NCBI GenBank assembly: GCA_035576005.1
Contig: DATLXH010000056.1
Span: 1-64,000, forward strand
Reading direction: 5' to 3'
DNA: 64,000 nt
DNA from: DATLXH01 sp035576005
GTDB lineage: Bacteria; Acidobacteriota; Thermoanaerobaculia; Gp7-AA8
Each line of letters begins with the position of its first letter. Position 1 is the first letter of the stretch. Positions 23,899 through 32,201 of the stretch are shown here, one piece after another. Below the pieces are notes generated by a model, which searched no databases, was not told the origin of the DNA, and worked only from the letters and a program-made list of their open reading frames with translations. The position numbers were made by a program, and so were the translations under genes.

Positions 23899-26838
23899 AT
23901 GTCAATCGATGTAACCACGCACGACCCCCTGCGCCCACGCAACGAGCTGAACCGTAAGAGCCCAGCCAGAAAACCGACGAAGGCCGGAGGGATCGAAGTC
24001 CCGCGCTACTACACGAAACCCGGGGTTGACGTTTACGACACGTGCGAGTGGGAAATGCGCTCGGCCCTCATCACCAACGAGCGAGGCGAGACTGTCTTCG
24101 AGCAGAAAGATGTCGAGATGCCGAAGGCCTGGTCGCAGATGGCAACGAACGTGGTTGTCTCCAAGTATTTTCGCGGACACCTCGGCTCACCGGATCGCGA
24201 GACATCAGTACGCCAATTGATCGGCCGTGTAGTCAAGACCATCACCGGATGGGGCCGCCTCTGCGGTTACTTCGCCTCGGAGCAGGATGGCGACACATTC
24301 CGGGATGAGCTAACCCACATCCTTCTCTATCAGATGGCTTCGTTCAACTCACCCGTCTGGTTCAACGTCGGAATCGAGCCTAAACCGCAGTGCTCGGCCT
24401 GCTTCATCAATTCGGTCAACGACACGATGGACTCCATTCTCGGTCTGGCAAAGACCGAGGGGATGCTGTTCAAATACGGATCCGGAGCAGGCTCGAACCT
24501 CTCGAAGATTCGCTCTTCGAGGGAAACGCTCGCCGGCGGCGGTACCGCTTCCGGACCTGTCTCCTTCATGAAGGGATACGACTCGTTTGCTGGTGTCATC
24601 AAGTCGGGCGGAAAGACCCGTCGAGCCGCCAAGATGGTCATTCTCAACGCGGACCATCCTGATATCGGCGACTTCATCAATTCGAAATCGCGCGAAGAGA
24701 AAAAGGCCTGGGCCCTCATCGATGCTGGCTACGACGGAGCGTTCAACGCTCCGGGCGGTGCATACGATTCTGTGCAGTTCCAGAACGCGAATCACTCCGT
24801 ACGCGTGACCGATGATTTCATGCGCGCCTATGAGAACGACGCGGAGTGGACGACCTGGAGCGTGACCGAGCCGCGCCGGCCGATGGAAACGTTCCGCGCC
24901 CGCCAGCTTATGCGCGATATGTCGGATTCCGCGTGGCTCTGCGGTGACCCGGGCATGCAGTTCGACACAACGGTCAACGATTGGCATCCCTGCCCGAATA
25001 CCGCACGGATTAACGCTTCAAATCCCTGCTCCGAGTACATGTTCCTCGATGACTCGGCCTGCAACCTGGCTTCGCTCAATCTCATGAAGTTTTACAGCGA
25101 GCCCGCAGGCTTCGATTCTGAAGCCTACCGTCACGCGCTCCGGATTGTCGTCACCGCCCAGGAGATTACGGTCGACAACGCAAGCTACCCAACTGCCGCA
25201 ATCGAGAAGAACTCGCACGCCTTCCGACCGCTTGGTATCGGCTACGCCAACCTCGGCGCTCTTCTGATGGCCCGCGGTCTCCCGTACGACTCCGATGAGG
25301 GACGGGACTACGCCGCAGCGATCACCTCGATTCTGTCGGGTGAGAGCTATGCGCAGTCCGCTCGCATCGCCGAAAAGCTCGGTCCCTTCGAAGGCTATGC
25401 AGCCAACGAAGAGCCGTTTCTGCGCGTAATCGACAAGCATCGCCGTGCGTCGTACAAGATCAACACCCGCAGCGTCCCTGCCGACCTCGCTGAGGCTGCA
25501 ACGCAGTGTTGGGACGAAGCGTACGCGCTTGGCTCGGAGCACGGCTTCAAGAATGCGCAGATCTCAGTTCTCGCCCCGACCGGCACGATCGCTTTCATGA
25601 TGGACTGTGACACGACGGGAATCGAGCCCGACATCGCTCTCGTGAAATACAAGAAGCTCGTCGGCGGCGGCATGCTCAAAATCGTCAATCAGACAGTCCC
25701 GGTTGCGCTCAAGCGTCTCGGTTACGAGCAGAAGGAGATCAACGCGATCGTCAACTACATCGACGAGAACGACACAATCGAGGGCGCACAGCACCTGCTC
25801 GACTCTCACCTTCCGGTCTTCGACTGTGCCTTCAAGGCTGCCAATGGATCGCGATCGATTCACTATCGCGGTCACCTCAAAATGATGGGAGCGGTTCAGC
25901 CTTTTATCTCAGGTGCAATCTCCAAGACAATCAATATGCCCACCGACGCAACGGTCGAAGAGATCGAGGGCGCGTATTACGAAGCATGGAAGCTCGGCCT
26001 CAAGGCGGTCGCGATCTATCGCGATGGCTGCAAGCGGAGTCAGCCTTTGTCGACCTCGCGAGACAAGAGCATGGACGCGGTTTTGACAACCGCGCTCTCA
26101 CCTGAGGCGGCAGCCGTGAGGCGCAAGCTTCCGGATGAGCGTCAGTCGATCACGCACAAGTTCTCTGTCGGTGGCCATGAAGGCTACATCACGGTCGGCA
26201 AGTACGAAGATGGCAGTCCGGGAGAGATTTTCCTGGTCATGGCCAAAGAAGGTTCGACCATTTCGGGCGTGATGGATTCGTTCGCAACGATGACGTCGCT
26301 CGCGCTCCAGCACGGCGTGCCGCTCCAGCTGCTGGTCGACAAGTTCACGCACACGCGCTTCGAGCCGAGCGGGTTCACGAAGAACCCCGAGATCCCGATG
26401 GCGAAGTCGGTGATGGATTACATCTTCAAATGGCTGGCGATCAAATTCCTCAGTCGGGATAGCCAGGCTGATGCAGGTGTGATTCTTCGCGAAGATGTCA
26501 TGCAGACGATGCAGCCTGAAGCGCAGCTCTCGCCTGCCTCGCGAGACTCTCAGCCGGCACCGGCTGAAGCAGTCGGTGATGTCATCGCCCTGTCGCGAGA
26601 CGACGCAAAGTTCGTCAACAGCGTCAAAGCGAGCGTTCCGCCTTCTCAACCAACCGCTGAAGCCAGGACGGTCGGTTTCGTCAGCGCCACGTCGGCAACC
26701 AAAGTCGCCGGGAAACCGGCATCCACCTTTCTCTACCAGCAGGATGCTCCCGGCTGCAGCGACTGCGGCTCGATCATGGTGAGAAACGGCGCCTGCTACA
26801 AATGCCTCAACTGCGGAAGCACGAGCGGCTGTTCGTAA
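23899..26838 (+). CDS. nrdJ: Vitamin B12-dependent (class II) ribonucleotide reductase
   Basis: This enzyme reduces ribonucleotides to deoxyribonucleotides using adenosylcobalamin, independent of oxygen. At 979 residues it has the family markers FNSPVWFNVG and CSACFINSVNDTMDSI, the finger-loop region NPCSEYMFLDDSACNLASLN with an active-site Cys, and the long APTGTIAFMMDCDTTG segment. The C-terminal part has the redox/zinc cysteines (CSDCGS, CYKCLNCGSTSGC). The ATG at 23899 has GAGGAG upstream; the frame is open to 23704 but without a start that fits the family. I found no cobalamin riboswitch in the leader. It appears to be the only RNR in the window. Confidence 0.96.
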   Translation: MSIDVTTHDPLRPRNELNRKSPARKPTKAGGIEVPRYYTKPGVDVYDTCEWEMRSALITNERGETVFEQKDVEMPKAWSQMATNVVVSKYFRGHLGSPDRETSVRQLIGRVVKTITGWGRLCGYFASEQDGDTFRDELTHILLYQMASFNSPVWFNVGIEPKPQCSACFINSVNDTMDSILGLAKTEGMLFKYGSGAGSNLSKIRSSRETLAGGGTASGPVSFMKGYDSFAGVIKSGGKTRRAAKMVILNADHPDIGDFINSKSREEKKAWALIDAGYDGAFNAPGGAYDSVQFQNANHSVRVTDDFMRAYENDAEWTTWSVTEPRRPMETFRARQLMRDMSDSAWLCGDPGMQFDTTVNDWHPCPNTARINASNPCSEYMFLDDSACNLASLNLMKFYSEPAGFDSEAYRHALRIVVTAQEITVDNASYPTAAIEKNSHAFRPLGIGYANLGALLMARGLPYDSDEGRDYAAAITSILSGESYAQSARIAEKLGPFEGYAANEEPFLRVIDKHRRASYKINTRSVPADLAEAATQCWDEAYALGSEHGFKNAQISVLAPTGTIAFMMDCDTTGIEPDIALVKYKKLVGGGMLKIVNQTVPVALKRLGYEQKEINAIVNYIDENDTIEGAQHLLDSHLPVFDCAFKAANGSRSIHYRGHLKMMGAVQPFISGAISKTINMPTDATVEEIEGAYYEAWKLGLKAVAIYRDGCKRSQPLSTSRDKSMDAVLTTALSPEAAAVRRKLPDERQSITHKFSVGGHEGYITVGKYEDGSPGEIFLVMAKEGSTISGVMDSFATMTSLALQHGVPLQLLVDKFTHTRFEPSGFTKNPEIPMAKSVMDYIFKWLAIKFLSRDSQADAGVILREDVMQTMQPEAQLSPASRDSQPAPAEAVGDVIALSRDDAKFVNSVKASVPPSQPTAEARTVGFVSATSATKVAGKPASTFLYQQDAPGCSDCGSIMVRNGACYKCLNCGSTSGCS

Positions 26839-26864
26839 GCGACAAAAGAAGAGGTAGCTAAAGT

Positions 26865-26888
26865 AAGGGCGGCCGCAAGGCCGCCCTT
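26865..26888 (+). terminator. Stem-loop after nrdJ
   Basis: A perfect 10-bp stem AAGGGCGGCC with GGCCGCCCTT and a 4-base loop lies 27 bp after the nrdJ stop. The T tract is poor (GCTGTTT), so termination is probable but not certain. Confidence 0.65.
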
Positions 26889-26944
26889 GCTGTTTCAGCT
26901 GACTCCGCGGACTGGGGACTAACAGGCTGGCCAGGCAGGGCCGG

Positions 26945-27062
26945 CTGGAAGCCGGCGGTACGGCCGGCAAGATGCCGGCGCTCCTGCACGAACTACCGGT
27001 GCCTCGCCGATCGGAGCGCCGCCTTCCAGGCGGCCGTACCGCCGGCTTCAAGCCGGCCCTTG
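26945..27062. repeat. REP palindrome cluster upstream of the RAYT gene
   Basis: Several GCCGGC-centred palindromes occur here (GCCGGCTGGAAGCCGGC, GCCGGCAAGATGCCGGC, GGCCGCCTGGAAGGC type in reverse, GCCGGCTTCAAGCCGGC), separated by GGTACGGCC or GGCCGTACC linkers and ending in GGAGCGCC or GGCGCTCC. The same units recur at 27757-27808 and 46775-46913. This is the arrangement of a BIME-like REP cluster. Confidence 0.82.
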
Positions 27063-27125
27063 ATACGGCGAAGCATCCGAGGTAGTCTTGAGTCCCCCAC
27101 GCGCCCCGCTTTCTCTCCGGCGCCA

Positions 27126-27755
27126 ATGTTCGGTTCCGCACCGATCGTTTACCCCAACGCTCAGTCACTGCGAGTTCGCATGCGAAGAGGACTTCCGCAC
27201 TTCGAGCTCGATAACGCCGTCTACTTTATTACGTACCGGTTGGCCGACTCGTTACCGAAGCAGGTAATCGCGGAGCTCATCAGAAGGCAGTCTGATACGC
27301 GTGATTACCTCACCAGGGTCCGCAATCCTATGGAATGGGCGCAAGCGGTTGCTGATTTCGGCCGTATGCTGGATGAACGGCTGGATGCAGGCTTCGGTTC
27401 GTGCGTGCTGCGCGATCGGCGCGCTGCGTCAATCGTCGAGCAGACAATTCGATTCTTTGACCAGCAGCGTTATCACCTGTTGGGATGGTGCGTCATGCCG
27501 AACCATGTTCACGTCGTGTTGCAGCTTTTCAAAGGTAAGGACCTTGAGCGAGTTCTGCACTCGTGGAAGTCTTACTCAAGCAACGAGATCAACCGGGCAC
27601 TGGGACTATCCGGAAGACTTTGGCAACGGGAGTACTTCGATCGGATCGTCCGGGATCGACGGGAAATGGAGGCTGTCGTAAGTTACGTCCTTCGAAATCC
27701 GGAGATGGCCGGACTGAGAGATTGGCCGTTTGCGGGGTGGCGGGATTGGCGATGA
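27126..27755 (+). CDS. REP-associated tyrosine transposase (RAYT, Y1/IS200-like)
   Basis: This single-strand HUH-type transposase of 209 residues is a domesticated IS200 relative that acts on REP hairpins. The metal-binding motif is HVH within CVMPNHVHVVLQ (near residue 125). The probable catalytic tyrosine lies in the helix REYFDRIVRDRREMEAVVSYV (Tyr of VSYVLRNP). The start is uncertain; 27126 is chosen, and an ATG at 27180 begins at the conserved RRGLPHFE. GCCGGC palindromes flank it on both sides, the usual RAYT context. No inverted-repeat IS ends or target duplication are evident. Confidence 0.9.
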   Translation: MFGSAPIVYPNAQSLRVRMRRGLPHFELDNAVYFITYRLADSLPKQVIAELIRRQSDTRDYLTRVRNPMEWAQAVADFGRMLDERLDAGFGSCVLRDRRAASIVEQTIRFFDQQRYHLLGWCVMPNHVHVVLQLFKGKDLERVLHSWKSYSSNEINRALGLSGRLWQREYFDRIVRDRREMEAVVSYVLRNPEMAGLRDWPFAGWRDWR

Positions 27756-27756
27756 T

Positions 27757-27808
27757 CGCGGCCGCCTGGAAGGCGGCGGTACGGCCGGCTGGAAGCCGGC
27801 GCTCCTGA
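27757..27808. repeat. REP palindromes downstream of the RAYT gene
   Basis: GGCCGCCTGGAAGGCGGC and GGCCGGCTGGAAGCCGGC are joined by GGTAC and end in GCGCTCC. It is the mirror partner of the cluster at 26945-27062, so the transposase gene is framed by its probable substrates. Confidence 0.82.
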
Positions 27809-27825
27809 GGCGAGCGCGATTCCGC

Positions 27826-28851
27826 TCACATCTCGATGACTGTGCGCAGATGCCGCGTACCTGCATCGAGATCATCGAGGACCTCGTTGATCGCCTCTGC
27901 CTCCAGGGGAACCGTACGTGTGATGGCTTGCGAGAGGTCAAGCTCGCCCCGCCGGGCCAGATCCATCAGCTCGACAAGCTCTGCACGCGTGTGGTCCGAG
28001 CAGCCGATGATCCTCCGCTCTCTCGTCAGGATGTCGGCATAGGGATCAAGGTCCAGCGCCCGCAGGTCGATCGCTACCACCATGAACCGTCCCCCCGGCG
28101 CGAGCGAGCGGAGTGCCTGCAGCGAGGTGGCGCTGTGTCCTGCAAAATCGAGAACGACATCGATGCCGCGACCTCCCGTCGCCCCAAGGAGCTCATCGCG
28201 AACGCTCGCGCGCGATGCGTCGATTGGCACGGCGCCAAACGACTCAGCCAACTCCAGTTTTTCCTGAATTATGTCGACGGCAAAGATTCCGCTGGGATCG
28301 AGACGTCCTGCGAGTTGCGCGGCCGAAATGCCTAGCCCCCCGAATCCCAGGATCGCGACCGATTCTCCCTGTCTAACTGTCGCTAGACGCAGGGCGTGAT
28401 GCGCTGTTGCGGTCGAGCACATCATGATCGCTGCTTCATTGAATCCGACTGCGTCGGGGATCGACACGGCATTCCGCGCGGGAACGACAATTTTCTCCGC
28501 GTACCCGCCGTCCAGCTCTTTGCCAAGCATCGCTCCTCGAGCGCAGAATTGCTCGCCATCGTGTGAGCACGCGAAACAGTCGCCGCACGACAGCAGGTAG
28601 TGGAGGGCAACAGGATCGCCGAAGAGAAATCCTTCAACACCCTCGCCGACCCACGACACCGTGCCCGCAATCTCGTGCCCGAGGGTCCGCGGCAGAGTGA
28701 GCCGCCGGCTCTCGGTCCGGTAGTGCGCGTCGCTGTGGCAGATGCCAGCACTGCGGATGTCGACCACGATGTCTGCCGGTCCCGGCTCTGGATCGGGAAG
28801 CTCGGAGTCCCTCAGTGGCGCTCCCCTTCGCTCCAGTCTGACTGCTCGCAT
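27826..28851 (-). CDS. Zinc-dependent alcohol dehydrogenase family protein
   Basis: This medium-chain dehydrogenase/reductase has catalytic zinc ligands in AGICHSDAH (Cys) and LGHEIAG (His-Glu). The structural zinc cysteines are CGDCFACSHDGEQFC near residues 88-102. The Rossmann motif is GFGGLGISAAQLAG near 167-180. From the ATG at 28851 it is 341 residues, normal for the family. The frame is open to 28932, but that extension lacks family sequence. The substrate cannot be told. It faces divergently away from the ThuA-like gene and is not obviously part of the purine cluster. Confidence 0.88.
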   Translation of the reverse strand: MRAVRLERRGAPLRDSELPDPEPGPADIVVDIRSAGICHSDAHYRTESRRLTLPRTLGHEIAGTVSWVGEGVEGFLFGDPVALHYLLSCGDCFACSHDGEQFCARGAMLGKELDGGYAEKIVVPARNAVSIPDAVGFNEAAIMMCSTATAHHALRLATVRQGESVAILGFGGLGISAAQLAGRLDPSGIFAVDIIQEKLELAESFGAVPIDASRASVRDELLGATGGRGIDVVLDFAGHSATSLQALRSLAPGGRFMVVAIDLRALDLDPYADILTRERRIIGCSDHTRAELVELMDLARRGELDLSQAITRTVPLEAEAINEVLDDLDAGTRHLRTVIEM

Positions 28852-28950
28852 CCCGCTATAGTACGGGTTTGCTGCGGACGGGAAGCGGACCGTTGGGCGT
28901 GTTGATACCGATCGGCGTACTGCTCGGCCCACGTGTAGACTGTCGATGCG

Positions 28951-29706
28951 ATGAGTCCTTCATGGCGCTTTCTTTGTCTTCTGCTGATCGGAATGAGTAC
29001 CGTGGATGCAATAGCCGCTGATCGCGTCGTGGTCGTGACGGCAACTGCCGGATATCGCCACGAGTCGATCGAGACGGCCGAGCGCGTGCTCGGCGAGATG
29101 GCAAGGCCTATGGGTGTCGAGCTCGTCCGGGTCCGCACAGAAAAGGAGATGGAGCAAGCTCTGTCGCCCGAAGGTCTGCGGAGCGTCAGGCTTCTGATGT
29201 TCATCAACACGACAGGCGAGATCGCACCGTCCATCAGAACCGGAGTGCTCGAGTGGGTGGCCGCAGGTGGCGCGTTCGCGGGTTTCCACTCGGCTTCCGA
29301 CACCTGGCACGACTCGCCTCACTACATTGAAATGCTCGGAGCCGAGTTCGACCGCCACCCCGAACAGCTGGCCGTTGATCTGCTGGTGGACGAGCCGGGT
29401 CATCCCGCAACCTCCGGACTCGATTCACCTCAGCGCGTCTTCGAAGAAATTTACCTTTTCCGGCAGTTCCGCCCCGAAAGTGTCAGGCTCCTCATTTCCC
29501 TGCGCATGAGCCCCGAGGATGGCAGCGACGGCATCTTTCCAATCTCCTGGACCCGAAATTACGGCAAAGGACGAGTCTTCTACTCCGCCCTCGGACACCG
29601 CAGCGACATCTGGACGTCAGCATGGTTCCAGAAGCACCTGAGTGGAGCAATTCTCTGGGGACTGCGGCGCGATGTGCAACCGAGAAGACGTGCCGTGAAG
29701 CGCTGA
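28951..29706 (+). CDS. Secreted ThuA-like domain protein
   Basis: The first 22 residues are a signal peptide (FLCLLLIGMSTVDAIAA). The rest is a ThuA/trehalose-utilisation-type glutamine amidotransferase-like fold: VVVVTATAGYRHESI at the start, AAGGAFAGFHSASDTWHDSP in the middle, and YGKGRVFYSALGHRSDIW near the end. Proteins of this family often accompany sugar-oxidising dehydrogenases. Here the neighbours are an alcohol dehydrogenase and purine genes, so no pathway is proposed. Extracytoplasmic location is inferred from the signal. Confidence 0.85.
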   Translation: MSPSWRFLCLLLIGMSTVDAIAADRVVVVTATAGYRHESIETAERVLGEMARPMGVELVRVRTEKEMEQALSPEGLRSVRLLMFINTTGEIAPSIRTGVLEWVAAGGAFAGFHSASDTWHDSPHYIEMLGAEFDRHPEQLAVDLLVDEPGHPATSGLDSPQRVFEEIYLFRQFRPESVRLLISLRMSPEDGSDGIFPISWTRNYGKGRVFYSALGHRSDIWTSAWFQKHLSGAILWGLRRDVQPRRRAVKR

Positions 29707-29743
29707 CATCCTCCACCAGGATCGATCGTTGGAGAGTCCTCCT

Positions 29744-30547
29744 CTACTGCGATGGCGAAGGAATCCTTTCCGAATGGATTCGGTCGCGTTCCTGAAGCAT
29801 CTGCGCTGCCACGCTCAGAGCGATTTCCTGCGGATCATTCGTCCCGATCGACAAGCCGATGGGACAGAAGAACGCGCGTTGCATCTCTGCAGGAAGCCCG
29901 GCCTCGGCGACATCCTTCCGCAACCTCACGGCCTTCGCCTCGCTGCCAATGACCCCGAGGTAGGGGAAGCGCCGCGAGCGGAGAATCTCGAGGAGGATCG
30001 GCTTGTCCGTCGTATGACCCATGGTCATGAGAACCACAAAAGCATCTTCGGCGAGCGTGTGAACTTCAGCAGGCATATCGTCTCGCAGGAGCTTCGTGAG
30101 GTTGGCAGCGTCAGGCAATTTCGCAAGCCATTCCTCTCTTGGATCTACGCAGGTTAGTTTGCAGTCAAGATTCACCAGGGTTCGGATCAAGGCGTTGGCG
30201 ACGTGTCCGGCTCCAAAGACGACAATTCGCCAACTCCCTGTGTTGAATGCCTCAAAGTAGAGCCTGACCGAACCACCGCACGTCATGCCGATGTCTTTGT
30301 TGAGGCTCCAGTTGACAAAGTGCGTTTTATGCCGGCGCGATGTTGTCAGCAGCAGCGCTGCTTCCTCAATGGCGCGCTTCTCGACTTTCCCTCCTCCCAC
30401 AGTGCCTCGGTGGAGTCCCTCGTTCGTCACGATCATCCTCGACCCCCGCTCGTTCGGAACGCTACCTGAGGTGTCGACGACCGTTACGCTGACGCACGGA
30501 ATGCCGCCATCGATCAACTCCACGAGATCCTCGAAGATGGTGGGCAT
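29744..30547 (-). CDS. xdhC: XdhC/CoxI family protein (xanthine dehydrogenase maturation)
   Basis: XdhC binds molybdenum cofactor, promotes its sulfuration and loads it into xanthine dehydrogenase. The N-terminal XdhC/CoxI domain shows TSGSVPNERGSRMIV and GTVGGGKVEKRAI, and DIGMTCGGSVRLYFE near residue 88. The C-terminal Rossmann-like part has IVVFGAGHVANALI near 128 and PYLGVIGSEAKAVRLR near 205. It is divergent to allantoinase and separated from xdhAB by the rest of the purine cluster. Confidence 0.9.
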   Translation of the reverse strand: MPTIFEDLVELIDGGIPCVSVTVVDTSGSVPNERGSRMIVTNEGLHRGTVGGGKVEKRAIEEAALLLTTSRRHKTHFVNWSLNKDIGMTCGGSVRLYFEAFNTGSWRIVVFGAGHVANALIRTLVNLDCKLTCVDPREEWLAKLPDAANLTKLLRDDMPAEVHTLAEDAFVVLMTMGHTTDKPILLEILRSRRFPYLGVIGSEAKAVRLRKDVAEAGLPAEMQRAFFCPIGLSIGTNDPQEIALSVAAQMLQERDRIHSERIPSPSQ

Positions 30548-30581
30548 CGTCGACGATTCTACGCGCTGCCAGTGCTCGGGC

Positions 30582-30765
30582 TAGCCCGCATTTCTCACAG
30601 ACCTTCGCCGTGAGACGACGGATAGCGGCCTGTCTGCTTCGTTGCACGGCAATTTCGCTCTTTGACATAGTGTCGACTATGCCTTCGTCGCAAAATCGCC
30701 GTGCGCCTCGCATCCAGGCCACTCTCCACCGTCTCACGACAAAGGTCTGTGAGAAATGCGGGCTA
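30582..30765 (-). mobile_element. TA-flanked MITE-like element, short type B, copy 3 (inverted)
   Basis: This is the 184-bp copy in the opposite orientation to 8537-8720, with TA-GCCCGCATTTCTCACAG and CTGTGAGAAATGCGGGC-TA ends. It occupies almost the entire intergenic space between divergent xdhC and allB and ends 10 bp before the allB start. It must therefore carry or displace the promoter of allB. Confidence 0.82.
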
Positions 30766-30775
30766 GAATCGGGAC

Positions 30776-32128
30776 ATGAGTGAAGATCAGCTCGTGGCCC
30801 GCAGCCGTCGCGTTGTGCTTGACCAGGCTGTGATACCCGCGTCCATCCACATAAGAGGGGGTCGAATCCTTCGCATCGGTAGCCTGGAAGACGCCGGAGA
30901 TGGAGAGCCGGAGGTCGACTTTGGAAATCACGTAGTGATGCCGGGGCTTGTCGATTCGCATGTTCACGTCAACGAGCCGGGCAGGACCGCGTGGGAGGGG
31001 TTCGAAAGCGCCACGCGCGCCGCGGCGGCGGGTGGGATCACCACGATTGTCGATATGCCGCTCAACAGCATCCCCGCGACCACGACAGTAAACGCGCTCG
31101 AAGCGAAGCTGCGGGTACTCGAGGGAAAATGTCACGTCGACGTAGGACTCTGGGGCGGTGCGGTTCCAGGGAACAGCCGAGAGCTCGCGCCACTCCTGCG
31201 TGCCGGGGTCCTCGGGTTCAAGGCCTTCCTCGTGGACTCGGGTGTCGAGGAGTTCCGGCATCTCACGGAGGAGGACCTGCGCACGACGCTTGATGTCCTC
31301 GGGCGGACTAACGCACCACTGCTGGTACATGCCGAAAGTCCTGGCGTGCTAGCAGAAGTCTCCGGGCCGGCTCGGTCTCAGGCGTACGCCGGCTATCTCT
31401 CTTCCCGCCCGGCCCGCGCGGAGGATGAAGCGATTGAGCTTCTCTACGCAATGATCAAATCGGGCCCAGCGAGGATCCACGTCGCTCATCTCTCGTCTGC
31501 AGGGGCGCTCTCGTCGCTGCGGCGAGCAAGGGACGAGGGGGTTACCCTCACTGCTGAGACAACTCCTCACTACCTTCACTTCACAGCCGAGCAGATCCCC
31601 GACCGCGCCACGGAGTACAAATGTGCGCCTCCCATCAGGGAGGCCTCTAACAGGGAACAGCTGTGGGACGCGCTTCGGGATGGATTGATCGGATGTGTTG
31701 TCAGTGATCACTCCCCATGCACAGCCGATCTCAAGCGATTTGATGAAGGAGATTTTCTTTCCGCCTGGGGTGGGATTGCCTCATTGCAGCTTCTCTTGCC
31801 GGTGATCTGGACAGAGACTGAACGTCGTGGGTTCCCAATCTGGATGCTGTCACGCTGGCTCTCATCGGGTCCTGCCGACCTTGCGGGTCTGTCGAGTCGC
31901 AAAGGAGGCTTTGCGCCGGGGATGGACGCCGACTTTGTTGTCTGGGATCCTGAGTCGAGCTTCATCGTCGATCCGCTGCGACTGGAACACAAGAACAAGG
32001 TCACTCCCTATCGCGGCGAGGAGCTCAGGGGAGTCGTGAAGGCAACGTATCTGCGCGGCGTTGAGGTGTTTTCCGAGCGAGGATTCGGAGCGAGACGGGG
32101 AGAGTGGCTTCGTGGGACCAGGTCCTGA
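30776..32128 (+). CDS. allB: Allantoinase
   Basis: This cytoplasmic zinc amidohydrolase opens allantoin to allantoate. The metal motif HVH is within VDSHVHVNEPG near residues 60-68, the carboxylated Lys in LGFKAFLVDSG near 148, the metal His residues in LLVHAES and VAHLSSA, and the metal Asp in VVSDHSPC near 315. At 450 residues it is full length. It starts the plus-strand run allB, alc-uraD, uraH, the second half of urate breakdown. Confidence 0.94.
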   Translation: MSEDQLVARSRRVVLDQAVIPASIHIRGGRILRIGSLEDAGDGEPEVDFGNHVVMPGLVDSHVHVNEPGRTAWEGFESATRAAAAGGITTIVDMPLNSIPATTTVNALEAKLRVLEGKCHVDVGLWGGAVPGNSRELAPLLRAGVLGFKAFLVDSGVEEFRHLTEEDLRTTLDVLGRTNAPLLVHAESPGVLAEVSGPARSQAYAGYLSSRPARAEDEAIELLYAMIKSGPARIHVAHLSSAGALSSLRRARDEGVTLTAETTPHYLHFTAEQIPDRATEYKCAPPIREASNREQLWDALRDGLIGCVVSDHSPCTADLKRFDEGDFLSAWGGIASLQLLLPVIWTETERRGFPIWMLSRWLSSGPADLAGLSSRKGGFAPGMDADFVVWDPESSFIVDPLRLEHKNKVTPYRGEELRGVVKATYLRGVEVFSERGFGARRGEWLRGTRS

Positions 32129-32201
32129 TTGCGTTGAGGTGTTCCCACGAGCCGGCGCACTTTGCAGATGCGCGCTATGCTCTTCACTCGAGGACTGCTG
32201 A

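Noticed and set aside
26945..27062. CRISPR array from repeated GCCGGC units
   Set aside because: Units are short, palindromic and irregularly spaced without unique spacers, and no cas genes are present.
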